This document shows, one piece after another, positions 9,772 through 17,298 of a stretch of 64,000 nt of DNA. Below the pieces are notes generated by a model that had not been told where the DNA came from, ran no database searches, and worked only from the letters and a program-made list of their open reading frames with translations. This stretch comes from Pseudarthrobacter sp. NamE5 (lineage in GTDB: Bacteria; Actinomycetota; Actinomycetes; Actinomycetales; Micrococcaceae), in assembly GCF_005796225.1 (NCBI RefSeq), contig NZ_VAHO01000003.1, positions 62,001 to 126,000 of the forward strand, in the 5' to 3' direction. How positions within the stretch are numbered: position 1 is the first letter of the stretch; every line of letters begins with the position of its first letter. The translations under genes were made by a program, and so were the position numbers.

Positions 9772-10194
9772 ATGTCCGACGAGTTCCGTAGGAACCTGAT
9801 GGGCCCCGAGCCCACGCTCCTGCCTGCCGAGACCGAGGTCTACCAGCAGCTGGACGCGGGCCAGGAGCCGCTGGACCTCGTGGCCAAGCACCCCACGTCC
9901 TCGCTGCTGTGGGCGCTGCTCGCGGAAGAGGCGTGGGCGGAGGGGCGCACCATCGATTCCTACGCCTACTCCCGGGTGGGCTACCACCGCGGACTGGACT
10001 CGCTGCGCCGCAACGGCTGGCGCGGTGTGGGACCGATCCCGTGGGAGCACGAGCCCAACCGCGGCTTCCTGCGGGCCCTGTACTCGCTGGGCCGCGCAGC
10101 GGCTGCCATCGGAGAAGCAGACGAGCCGGAGCGGATCGAAAAGTTCCTCAACGACTCCGACCCTGCAGCGAAGGCAGCGATCGAAGCGAAGTAA
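9772..10194 (+). CDS. DUF3151 family protein
   Basis: 140 residues of an actinobacterial family of unknown function. The typical segments are LMGPEPTLLP near residue 8, SSLLWALLAEEAWAEG near 45-60, DSYAYSRVGYHRGLDSLRRN near 64-83 and GWRGVGPIPWEHEPNRGFLR near 84-103. It is helical and soluble, without signal peptide or cysteines. It begins two bases after fbaA and so is almost certainly cotranscribed, hinting at a link to central carbon metabolism, but no activity is known to me. A strong hairpin terminator follows. Confidence 0.88.
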   Translation: MSDEFRRNLMGPEPTLLPAETEVYQQLDAGQEPLDLVAKHPTSSLLWALLAEEAWAEGRTIDSYAYSRVGYHRGLDSLRRNGWRGVGPIPWEHEPNRGFLRALYSLGRAAAAIGEADEPERIEKFLNDSDPAAKAAIEAK

Positions 10195-10212
10195 CGACCA
10201 GCGGTTTAAGCT

Positions 10213-10258
10213 CGACGGCGGGCGGTCACCTTCTCGAAAAGGTGACCGCCCGCCGTCG
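10213..10258 (+). terminator. Hairpin terminator after fbaA-DUF3151
   Basis: A 20-bp stem with perfect arms (10213-10232 and 10239-10258) and a 6-base loop, starting 19 bases after the DUF3151 stop and followed by a short TTCTCC run. It would end transcription of the fbaA unit and lies between convergent genes. Confidence 0.85.
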
Positions 10259-10326
10259 TTCTCCACCCGCACCCCCGCCTCGCAAGCCCGGCCAGGGAAC
10301 GCTGCGGGCGTGGGCCCATTCTTTGG

Positions 10327-10956
10327 TTATGCCTTCTGCAGTCCGGTGCGGGCCATGGCGTCCGCGTAAGCGGCGCGCATGTCTTCGAGGAATTCCTCCT
10401 GGCGGGCCGGTGAACCGGCGAAGGCGCGGCCGCTGAGGGACCGGACCTTGTAGGTTTTCAGGCCGCGGCGCCAGAGCAACGGGACTTCCGTCTTCAGCAG
10501 CAGGTTGGCCAGGCGGTTGGCTTCGGTGCCGTGGGCAACGATCACCGAGGCGCGGGGTACGAGCGCCAGGAACTTGAGCAACGGCTTCAGGCCGGCCTGG
10601 ATCTGGTCCGGAGTGAACTTGCCGTTGGCCTCGCCTGCTGTGTGCCAGGGGTGGACGTTCCACGGCATCACGAACTCGGGGCGCAGGCCCAGCTTCCACT
10701 GAATGCCGAGCATCCGCGTTGCGGCGTCCTGGTCACCCGGGTTGATGAATCCGGACTGGTCGGCCTCACCGATGTTTGAGAAGAGGCTGATGATGCGGCA
10801 CTCGTCCACATCGTGCATGGGGTCCACGTAGGGCACGACGCTGCCGGGCCTGGCGTCCTGGAGGGAATCGCACAGCTCGTTCACGGCGGCAACGTTGGGT
10901 TCGTAACGGCGGCTCAGGAGCTGCTCATGGAAGGATTCGGGTGCCAGGGCTGTCAT
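10327..10956 (-). CDS. Uracil-DNA-glycosylase-family protein
   Basis: 209 residues. The segment VMPWNVHPWH at about residues 96-105 and IVAHGTEAN near 139 resemble the two active-site motifs of the uracil-DNA glycosylase superfamily (a proline- and asparagine-bearing loop and a later histidine loop). VPYVDPMHDVDECRIISLFSN near residues 41-61 occupies the place of the water-activating motif. It would remove uracil or a damaged base from DNA, but this branch is poorly characterised and an alternative substrate is possible. It is monocistronic between two hairpins. Housekeeping DNA repair is the likely role. Confidence 0.7.
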   Translation of the reverse strand: MTALAPESFHEQLLSRRYEPNVAAVNELCDSLQDARPGSVVPYVDPMHDVDECRIISLFSNIGEADQSGFINPGDQDAATRMLGIQWKLGLRPEFVMPWNVHPWHTAGEANGKFTPDQIQAGLKPLLKFLALVPRASVIVAHGTEANRLANLLLKTEVPLLWRRGLKTYKVRSLSGRAFAGSPARQEEFLEDMRAAYADAMARTGLQKA

Positions 10957-11102
10957 GTAGTGCTGGGTCTCCTGCGGGGATTGCTGGTGCTTCCACCGCT
11001 GAAAATGGGCGCACGGCGGCGCAGTTCATCAGCGGCGGTTAGTTGGGGTGAACCGATTCCGGGTCGGCCTTGCCCAGTTTAGCAAGCCCGGGGAAACGAA
11101 AC

Positions 11103-11142
11103 GCCGGTCCCGTGCACCCGCAGGTTGGGGCACGGAACCGGC
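11103..11142 (-). terminator. Hairpin terminator after the metE-like gene
   Basis: Arms GCCGGTcCCGTGC (11103-11115) and GCACGGaACCGGC (11130-11142) pair over 13 positions with one mismatch. It lies 26 bases beyond the stop of the minus-strand methionine synthase gene and upstream of the glycosylase gene. Confidence 0.7.
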
Positions 11143-11168
11143 GCGCTCTGGCTGTGAAGGGCTGGCTG

Positions 11169-12374
11169 CTACCAGAGCCGCTTGGTGGCCCGCCTGGCCC
11201 CCTCGCCCAGGGCCTCAAGCTTGGCGAAGGCGATTTGCGGGTGGACGCGTCCGCCGAGGCCGCAGTCGGTTGAGGCAATGACGTTCTCCCGGCCCACCAC
11301 GTCGGCGAAGCGGACGATGCGGTCCGCCACCAGGTTCGGGTGCTCCACCACGTTGGTGGCGTGCGAGACGATGCCGGGAATGATGACCTTGCCCTCGGGA
11401 AGCCTGGTGTCCTCCCATACGCGCCATTCATGCTCATGCCGGACATTGGCGGCCTCAAAGGAGTAGCCGCCGGCGTTGATCTCCAGCATGGTGTCCACCA
11501 GGTCCGCAAGGGGAAGGTCGGTGGTGTGCGGGCCGTGCCAGGAGCCCCAGCAGAGATGGAACCGGACTTGCTCCTCGGGAAGGCCGCGGAGGGCATAGTT
11601 CAGGGCCTCCACCCGGATCCGGGTGAACTTGAGGTAGTCCTCCACGGAAGGCTCCGGGCTGATCTGGTCCCAGTTCTCGGCAATGGAGGGATCGTCGATC
11701 TGCAGGATCAGGCCGGCGTCAACGATCGCTTTGTACTCTTCGCGCAGCACGTCGGCGCAGGCGTAGATGTACTCCTCCTCCGTGGCGTAGTACTCGTTGG
11801 TGATGCGGGAGGCGCTGCCGGGGGAGAGCGCGGCAACAAAGCCTTCCTTCAGACCGGCCGCGGCAAGGCCCGCCTTGAGGTTGGCGATGTCCGAGTCCAC
11901 CGCCTCCTGGCCGGTGTAGGTGAGCGGCCCGGTCACCTTCGGGAACGGCTTCGGGCCGCCCGTGAAGATTCCGCTGGTGGGGTCGTTGTAGGCCTCGGCG
12001 AAGATGGTGCGGTCACGGCGGTGGATGAATCCGGTCAGCTGGACGTTGCCTGGGCTTGACTCCTTCGGTTCAACAGCCCACTTCGCGTCGTTGTCCAGCT
12101 CCAGCCCGCCCATGCGGGCAAAGGAGTAGGACCACCAGGCGCCGTAATCCACTGCTGCGGACATCGCGTGCCCGTACTCGCCGTCGTTGGGGATGTCGAT
12201 GCCGAGGCTCTGCTGGCGCTGGACCAGGTCGACCACGGAAGCGGTGAGGAGCTCGTTGTAACCCTCGACGTCGGCCGGGTTTTCCTCGCGGGCGGCATTG
12301 GCGGCAATCAGTTCAGGGGTGCGGGGCAATGATCCGGCGTGGGTGACGCGGATGTGGTCGGTGTTCAGGGGCAT
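11169..12374 (-). CDS. Cobalamin-independent methionine synthase-like, catalytic domain only
   Basis: 401 residues, the size of the MetE C-terminal catalytic barrel without the N-terminal half of classical MetE (about 750 residues). The zinc-binding features are present: FHLCWGSWHG near residue 278 supplies His and Cys, and STDCGLGGRVH near 370 supplies the second Cys; THAGSLPR near residue 11 is the family's N-terminal signature. It is expected to move a methyl group to homocysteine or a related thiol. The start is ATG 12374 because GGAAAGGAA lies just upstream; an in-frame extension to 12458 would read through the riboswitch and is rejected. The SAM riboswitch supports a methionine role. 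Confidence 0.82.
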   Translation of the reverse strand: MPLNTDHIRVTHAGSLPRTPELIAANAAREENPADVEGYNELLTASVVDLVQRQQSLGIDIPNDGEYGHAMSAAVDYGAWWSYSFARMGGLELDNDAKWAVEPKESSPGNVQLTGFIHRRDRTIFAEAYNDPTSGIFTGGPKPFPKVTGPLTYTGQEAVDSDIANLKAGLAAAGLKEGFVAALSPGSASRITNEYYATEEEYIYACADVLREEYKAIVDAGLILQIDDPSIAENWDQISPEPSVEDYLKFTRIRVEALNYALRGLPEEQVRFHLCWGSWHGPHTTDLPLADLVDTMLEINAGGYSFEAANVRHEHEWRVWEDTRLPEGKVIIPGIVSHATNVVEHPNLVADRIVRFADVVGRENVIASTDCGLGGRVHPQIAFAKLEALGEGARRATKRLW

Positions 12375-12388
12375 GCTGGAATTCCTTT

Positions 12389-12488
12389 CCATCGGTCCTG
12401 GCAGTAGCACCTTCATGGGCAGGTACCAGCTGCTCCAAGTGGGTTGCTGCGGCGTCATTGAGCCAGGTCTCTCAGCCGCTCCGGATGG
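12389..12488 (-). promoter_or_regulatory. SAM riboswitch (S-box type)
   Basis: Read on the minus strand, the leader of the methionine synthase gene folds like an S-box aptamer. P1 pairs CCATCCGG (12481-12488) with CCGATGG (12389-12395). P2 pairs GCGGC with GCCGC around a GAGAGACCTGGCTC - AATGAC core, followed by the conserved GCAACC, a P3 stem-loop, and AAGGTGCTACTGCCAGG before P1 closes. These match the usual S-box blocks GACUGGCCC, AUGA, GCAACC and AAGGUGC in order and spacing. The ribosome binding site GGAAAGGAA lies directly after P1, so control is probably at translation initiation. SAM-I versus the related SAM-IV subtype cannot be settled by eye. Confidence 0.8.
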
Positions 12489-12708
12489 TTACTCTCACTT
12501 AAAGCCAAGCTCCCGCCCGGGAGCAAATTTGCGCCGGGAATGTGTCGGCCCGCGTCCCGCGGCGGCAGGTTTTCAAAACGTAATAACTGCCTGCAGGTTC
12601 CAGTCATAGGCATTGACAGCCCCCGTCCAGGTTGGTTGGCTTTTTGTCACAGCCTGCAATGGGGGACATGGCAGGCTGGACGCACCCACTCAGAAGAGGT
12701 AAAGCAAC

Positions 12709-13770
12709 GTGAGAAAAACCCTGGCAAACCTCAGGACTTTGGCAGTTTCCGGAGCCCTGGCCCTGGCGGTCGTGGCTGCGCCGGCACCGGCGATGGCCGT
12801 GGGCGAAGGCCCCAGCTATGACGGCAACGGCCAAATCACCACATCGAAGCTTGCCACCTATGACCAGATGGTCTCGTTCCTCAAAGACCAGGACGCCCGC
12901 CAGTCCGCCATGGAGCTTGAGGTGATCGGCCAGACCGTGAAAGGCCGGGACATCCACCTGGTCAAGTACGTCTCGGACCCGGCCAAGCCCACCATCCTCT
13001 ACCTGACGCAGCAGCACGGCAACGAGCAGCTCACCACCGAAGGCGCCCTGGAGTTCGTCAAGCACCTCGGCACCGGAAAGTCCCGGGACATCCTGGACGG
13101 CGTGAACATCCTCATCGTCCCCATGCTCAACGCGGACGGCGCAATGGGGGACGTGAACTTCTCCCTGGAGGACTACATCGCCAAGGGGGACCGCAACATG
13201 ACCCGCTACAACGCCAACGCGGTGGACCTCAACCGCGACCATGTAGCCAAGGTCCAGCCTGAAACCCAGGCGCTGCACAACAACGTGATGCGCAAGTACA
13301 ACATCGACTACATGATCGACCTGCACCACCAGGGCACGCGCAGCCAGCGCGACGGGGAGCTTGTGTCCGGGTCCATCCTGTATCCCACCACACCCAACGC
13401 TGATCCCGTCGTGGTTGAAAAGTCCAAGCAGCTGGGGGCCGTTGTCTTCGAGAACGTCGACTCCACCGGCTGGGGCCACCTGGGCAAGTATGTGGGCGGC
13501 AGTGCCGAAACCATCAGCCGCAACGGCATTGCCGTGGAGTACGGCATCTCAACCCTGCTGTTCGAGATGCGCGGCATGTCGGACCACTACCTCGACGGCT
13601 ATGCCCTGGGGCTGCGCAGCAACGGTTACCTGATCAAGCAGACGGTGACCACGCTGACCGCCACCGCCGCTGCCATCGCCGACGGATCCATCGCCGACGC
13701 CGACACCTCCTTCTGGGACAGCCTCGCCACCCAGACCTCCCGCCCGGGAGAAGAAGCCGACGACGAATAG
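12709..13770 (+). CDS. Secreted M14-family zinc carboxypeptidase
   Basis: 353 residues with a Sec signal peptide: basic RKTLANLR, a hydrophobic stretch and a likely cleavage after AMA (residue 30). The M14 zinc ligands are visible as HGNE (H103, E106) and IDLHHQ (H206 or H207); VDLNRDH near residue 172 is the family's arginine-bearing substrate-binding motif, and the catalytic glutamate is probably in LLFEMRG near residue 288. It would trim C-terminal residues from peptides or peptidoglycan stem peptides outside the cell. Start GTG 12709 is preceded by AGAGGTAAAG. The last ~20 residues are acidic. Monocistronic. Confidence 0.88.
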   Translation: MRKTLANLRTLAVSGALALAVVAAPAPAMAVGEGPSYDGNGQITTSKLATYDQMVSFLKDQDARQSAMELEVIGQTVKGRDIHLVKYVSDPAKPTILYLTQQHGNEQLTTEGALEFVKHLGTGKSRDILDGVNILIVPMLNADGAMGDVNFSLEDYIAKGDRNMTRYNANAVDLNRDHVAKVQPETQALHNNVMRKYNIDYMIDLHHQGTRSQRDGELVSGSILYPTTPNADPVVVEKSKQLGAVVFENVDSTGWGHLGKYVGGSAETISRNGIAVEYGISTLLFEMRGMSDHYLDGYALGLRSNGYLIKQTVTTLTATAAAIADGSIADADTSFWDSLATQTSRPGEEADDE

Positions 13771-13788
13771 CAGCACCCGCTGACAGCC

Positions 13789-13841
13789 CGCCGCGGTCCC
13801 TTCCTGCAGGAGTCCTTTACTCCGCAGGACGGGCCGCGGCG
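13789..13841. terminator. Inverted repeat after the carboxypeptidase gene
   Basis: CGCCGCGG with TCCTGC on the left (to 13807) pairs with GCAGGA and CCGCGGCG on the right (13824-13841), with two or three unpaired bases in the stem. It stands 19 bases after the stop at 13770 and is a plausible intrinsic terminator, though there is no T-run. Confidence 0.6.
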
Positions 13842-14029
13842 GCGTTATCAAGTGGACGAAGCGGCCCATCGGCTAAACTTGGGTGGTAAGGGCCCCGGAA
13901 CTCTTGCGTCGCTGCGCCGCCCGCGGACCAGCGAAGGCCGGTACGTTCGGGGCATTCTCATGAACGGCGCTGACGGGACGGCCATGCTGTGGCCGGAACC
14001 GGCAGCCCGAACGAATGGGGGAGGATCCC

Positions 14030-15319
14030 ATGCCAGCAATTGTGATCGTAGGAGCCCAGTGGGGCGACGAAGGTAAAGGCAAGGCAACCGACCTGCTTGG
14101 CGGCCGCGTTGACTACGTCGTCAAGCCGAACGGCGGCAACAACGCCGGGCACACCGTCGTCGTAGGCGGTGAAAAGTACGAACTCAAGCTGCTGCCTGCA
14201 GGCATTCTCAGCCCCAACGCTGTTCCCATCATCGGCAACGGCTGCGTGGTGAACCTTGAGGCACTCTTCCAGGAAATCGACGGGCTGCAGGCCCGCGGTG
14301 CCGACACGTCCAAGCTCCGCGTCTCTGCCAACGCACACCTGGTGGCCCCGTACCACCAGGTGCTGGACAAGGTGACCGAACGTTTCCTTGGCAGCCGCGC
14401 CATTGGCACCACAGGCCGCGGCATCGGTCCCGCCTACATGGACAAGGTGGCCCGCCTGGGCGTCCGCGTGCAGGATGTTTTCGACGAGTCGATCCTTCGC
14501 CAGAAGGTGGAAGGTTCCCTGCGGCAGAAGAACGAACTCCTGGTCAAGGTCTACAACCGCCGCAGTGTCGTGGTGGACGAGATCGTGGACTACTTCCTGT
14601 CCTTCGCTGAGCGGCTCCGTCCGCTGGTCATCGACAGCACCCTGGTCCTCAACACCGCCCTGGACGAGGGCAAGGTAGTCCTGATGGAGGGTGGGCAGGC
14701 CACGTTCCTGGACGTGGACCACGGTACCTACCCGTTCGTGACCTCCTCCAACCCCACGGCCGGCGGTGCGTCTGTTGGCTCCGGCATAGGACCTACCCGC
14801 ATCTCCCGCTCTATCGGCATCATCAAGGCCTACACCACCCGTGTTGGTGCCGGGCCGTTCCCTACTGAGCTCTTCGATGAGATGGGCGTGTACCTGCAGA
14901 AGACCGGCGGCGAGTTCGGCGTCAACACCGGCCGCCCGCGCCGTTGCGGCTGGTATGACGCCGTCCTGGCCCGCCATGCATCCCGAGTCAACGGCTTCAC
15001 GGACTACTTCGTCACCAAGCTTGACGTGCTGACCGGCATCGAGCAGATTCCTGTCTGCGTGGCCTACGACGTTGACGGTGTCCGGCACGACGAAATGCCC
15101 ATGACGCAGACCGAGTTCCACCACGCCGTGCCGATCTTTGAGTACTTCGAGGGCTGGACCGAAGACATCACCGGTGCCCGCACCCTTGCGGACCTGCCCG
15201 AAAATGCCCGCAACTACGTGCTGGCGTTGGAGAAGCTGTCCGGTACACGATTCTCCGCCATCGGAGTTGGCCCGGACCGGGACCAGACCATCGTGGTGAA
15301 CGACCTCATTAACGATTGA
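14030..15319 (+). CDS. purA: Adenylosuccinate synthetase
   Basis: GTP-dependent joining of IMP and aspartate to adenylosuccinate, the first committed step to AMP. 429 residues, the usual length. The phosphate-binding GDEGKGK is at residues 12-18, with [13 protein letters not shown] near 36, [13 protein letters not shown] near 130, the [10 protein letters not shown] region near 278, [11 protein letters not shown] near 305 and the C-terminal VGPDR near 418. ATG 14030 is chosen over the in-frame ATG 14015 because GGGGGAGGA lies eight bases upstream and the protein then begins [12 protein letters not shown] as usual. A strong terminator follows; this appears to be the last core gene before the accessory region. 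Confidence 0.97.
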   Translation: MPAIVIVGAQWGDEGKGKATDLLGGRVDYVVKPNGGNNAGHTVVVGGEKYELKLLPAGILSPNAVPIIGNGCVVNLEALFQEIDGLQARGADTSKLRVSANAHLVAPYHQVLDKVTERFLGSRAIGTTGRGIGPAYMDKVARLGVRVQDVFDESILRQKVEGSLRQKNELLVKVYNRRSVVVDEIVDYFLSFAERLRPLVIDSTLVLNTALDEGKVVLMEGGQATFLDVDHGTYPFVTSSNPTAGGASVGSGIGPTRISRSIGIIKAYTTRVGAGPFPTELFDEMGVYLQKTGGEFGVNTGRPRRCGWYDAVLARHASRVNGFTDYFVTKLDVLTGIEQIPVCVAYDVDGVRHDEMPMTQTEFHHAVPIFEYFEGWTEDITGARTLADLPENARNYVLALEKLSGTRFSAIGVGPDRDQTIVVNDLIND

Positions 15320-15344
15320 CGCTTTTTCGCAGCAGGCAGGACGA

Positions 15345-15382
15345 CGGCGGCGGGCACCTTCCACAGGTGGCCGCCGCTTTTG
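15345..15382 (+). terminator. Intrinsic terminator of purA
   Basis: A GC-rich stem (GCGGCGGGCACC against GGTGGCCGCCGC, one mismatch) with a short loop and a TTTTGT tail, 25 bases after the purA stop. Confidence 0.85.
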
Positions 15383-15525
15383 TAGTACCTAGGGAACCAG
15401 GCTCCGCTGGAGCGCAGCTGCTGCCAGCTGAGCCTCCCGGAAAACTCAGCCCGTTGTAAAGGCTCAGGGATGTAGAAGCTAGGCGCAAAGGGCGGCATGT
15501 GCGGGTTAGAAGGCCGCGGGTCGGA

Positions 15526-15539
15526 GACAACTCGTATAC
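15526..15539 (+). promoter_or_regulatory. Candidate GntR operator upstream of the GntR gene at 15566
   Basis: GACAACTCGTATAC, identical over 14 bases to the site at 26530-26543 and 12 of 14 to the site at 22532-22545 (minus). The core GTATAC resembles the classical GntR operator CTTGTATACAAG. Its place 27 bases before the regulator's start suggests autoregulation. A function as an operator is inference. Confidence 0.6.
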
Positions 15540-15565
15540 TGGTTATCTGCAAGGAAAGGCGTGAT

Positions 15566-16207
15566 GTGTCCCAGTTGACTCCCTCCAGCCAGTCGGCGCC
15601 AGAGACTGCATATAACTGGTTAAGAAGCTACATAGCATCGCTGCCGAGGGATGCCGAGACGTTTCTTAATGAAGCTGTCTTGACCAAAGAGACTGGAACA
15701 TCGCGCACTCCAGTCCGCGAGGCACTCCTCCGGCTTGAGGCAGAAGGATTTATCAAAAGGGTGCCTCACAAGGGAGCCTACGTCCCTCCGATGTCTGACG
15801 CAGACGTACGAGCGATCCTGCAGGCACGTTCGGTCGTGGAGAAGTGGGCCGTCTTGGGCCTGGACGACATGGACGAAGGGCAGATCGACGCGTTGCAGGG
15901 CCTCATTGATCAGCAACGGGATGCTCACGATGATCCTGCCCGTTTCATTGAGCTTGATACAGAGTTCCATACCCTGATGGTGAGGGCGGCAGGCAACCCG
16001 ATCCTTGCAGATTTCTATTCTTCCCTTCGGCAACGCCAACTTCGGATAGGGGTACTGGCTGTTACAAAGGGAAGTGGCCGGGCCGATCAGGTGCTGACTG
16101 AACATCAGTCGATTGTGGACGCCCTTCGGGCACGCAGCCTTGAATCCGCGCACGAGGCCATTAACTCCCATCTGAATTCGACCCGAGTAGCCATTATTGG
16201 CTTTTAG
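15566..16207 (+). CDS. GntR-family regulator, FCD (FadR-like) type
   Basis: 213 residues. N-terminal winged helix: LTKETGTSRTPVREALLRLEAEGFIKRV is the GntR recognition region (about residues 38-65), followed by HKGAYVPPMS. The C-terminal FCD ligand-binding domain carries the metal-coordinating pattern D...H...H (FIELDTEFHTLMVRAAGN near residue 130 and LTEHQSIVDAL near 180). It is a close paralogue of the regulator at 20298-20957: both begin with PETAY-x-WLR and share the same HTH. Start GTG 15566 has AAGGAAAG seven bases upstream. It probably represses the neighbouring catabolic genes and itself through GTATAC-type operators; the effector is unknown. A long perfect palindrome overlaps the stop codon. 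Confidence 0.88.
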   Translation: MSQLTPSSQSAPETAYNWLRSYIASLPRDAETFLNEAVLTKETGTSRTPVREALLRLEAEGFIKRVPHKGAYVPPMSDADVRAILQARSVVEKWAVLGLDDMDEGQIDALQGLIDQQRDAHDDPARFIELDTEFHTLMVRAAGNPILADFYSSLRQRQLRIGVLAVTKGSGRADQVLTEHQSIVDALRARSLESAHEAINSHLNSTRVAIIGF

Positions 16208-16253
16208 CTGTTCATAAGGGAGCCCGGTCCGGGCTCCCTTATGAACAGCTAAA
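16203..16253. repeat. Perfect 51-base palindrome at the gntR stop codon
   Basis: Two 25-base arms (16203-16227 and 16229-16253) are perfect reverse complements around one central T. The arms contain the stop codon of the GntR gene and the string CATAAGGGAGCCCGG. In RNA it would form a very stable hairpin and could terminate transcription in either direction, though the downstream T-run is lacking. Confidence 0.9.
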
Positions 16254-16355
16254 TGACGTTCACAATCGGCCCTTCCTGTCCGCTGAGACTACGCCGTACA
16301 TTTGGCCCGGCTTGTTGTTCCCGACTGCCGGCACGCTCACCAAAGGGTTAGGTGC

Positions 16356-16395
16356 AAAAGGCCTCCCCTGCCCTTGGTGGGGCAGGGGAGGCTTC
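16356..16395 (-). terminator. Intrinsic terminator of the minus-strand monooxygenase operon
   Basis: On the minus strand GCCTCCCCTGCC (16392-16381) pairs perfectly with GGCAGGGGAGGC (16372-16361) around an 8-base loop and is followed by CTTTTGC. It begins 24 bases past the stop of the flavin reductase gene. Confidence 0.85.
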
Positions 16396-16415
16396 CTGGT
16401 TGCGAGGTTGCCGGG

Positions 16416-16940
16416 TTAGAACGTCCAGGGCATGGCGTCGTGGTTGAAGTCGTGAAAGGACCCGAATTTTCCGGCGCTGAAGGCCAGTCCGTCGCCATCC
16501 CGGTCACGGCAGGATGTGACCTGCCCGAAGAACACCTGATGGTCGCCGATGTCGTACTGGTGGACCACTTTGCATTCTGCCTGGGACAGGGCGCCTCGGA
16601 CTACGGACAGGCCGCCTTCGGTGGTGTCGAAGTCGCCGGCGTCGAAGCGGGCTCCGCCGCGTTGGGCGAATTGCCGCGCCACGGCTTCCTGTTTGGCTCC
16701 GAGGATGGAGATCGCGAACTTTCCGCTGGCGAGGACGGCGTCACCGGTACGGGTGTTGAAGTTCAGCGAGATCATCAGGATGGGTGGGTCCAGGCTGATG
16801 GACGTCAACGAGTTGATGGTCATCCCGTACTGTTCACCGGCGTTTTCCGTGGTGACGACGGCGACGCCTGTGAGGAACCTGCCCATGGTGCGGCGCATTG
16901 CCAGCCCGTCGGGGACTGCGAAGGCTGCCGGAGCGCCCAT
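16416..16940 (-). CDS. HpaC-type flavin reductase component
   Basis: 174 residues of the flavin reductase-like (FMN-binding split barrel) family: MRRTMGRFLTGVAVVTT at the N terminus, NSLTSISLDPPILMISLN near residue 43, and FAISILGAKQEAVARQFA near 73 are the standard blocks. It would reduce free FAD or FMN with NAD(P)H and pass it to the two-component monooxygenase two genes upstream in the operon (17299-18765). Its ATG overlaps the stop of the cupin gene (ATGA), so translation is coupled. It is the last gene of the operon before a terminator. Confidence 0.88.
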   Translation of the reverse strand: MGAPAAFAVPDGLAMRRTMGRFLTGVAVVTTENAGEQYGMTINSLTSISLDPPILMISLNFNTRTGDAVLASGKFAISILGAKQEAVARQFAQRGGARFDAGDFDTTEGGLSVVRGALSQAECKVVHQYDIGDHQVFFGQVTSCRDRDGDGLAFSAGKFGSFHDFNHDAMPWTF

Positions 16941-17296
16941 CAGCTGTTGCCGTTCTGGTAGTAGCGCACCTCGAACATTTTTGCGCCGTTCTCCGAGATC
17001 CAGGGGCCGTGTTCCATGCCCGGGGGACGGGTTGCCCAGTCACCGGCTTTGAAGGTTTTTCCAAGGCGCTGGTCAACAAAGGAGCCTTCGAAGATGAAGA
17101 CTTCTTCCCAGAAGTCATGGGTCAGCACACCGTTGGGGGAGGTGTCTGTTCCGGGTTCGAATTTGAGGATCCGGGTGACACTGTCGTTTTCGGTGTTCCT
17201 GGCCAGGATGGCTTCGGATAGCCCTTCAATCGGTGGGTTGCAGGGGGTGAATTCCACCGATGAGGTGGGAGTGAATTCAACTTCAGGTTTTGGCAT
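16940..17296 (-). CDS. Small cupin-domain protein
   Basis: 118 residues, one cupin barrel. THDFWEEVFIFEGSFVDQ (about residues 59-76) stands where cupin motif 1 is expected but has only one histidine followed by two glutamates; GDWATRPPGMEHGPW (about 85-99) is motif 2. The metal site is thus H-E/E-H rather than the fuller HxH set. Similar proteins resemble anti-sigma ChrR-type cupins or small dioxygenases/isomerases. It lies between the two components of a flavin monooxygenase with 2-base and ATGA junctions, so it probably acts on the hydroxylated product or its tautomer. The reaction is unknown. Confidence 0.75.
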   Translation of the reverse strand: MPKPEVEFTPTSSVEFTPCNPPIEGLSEAILARNTENDSVTRILKFEPGTDTSPNGVLTHDFWEEVFIFEGSFVDQRLGKTFKAGDWATRPPGMEHGPWISENGAKMFEVRYYQNGNS

Positions 17297-17298
17297 GG

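Noticed and set aside
12375..12458. N-terminal extension of the methionine synthase
   Set aside because: It would translate the SAM riboswitch aptamer; ATG 12374 has a good ribosome binding site.
13958..15364. Long minus-strand frame antisense to purA
   Set aside because: Mirror of a highly conserved gene with no family features of its own.
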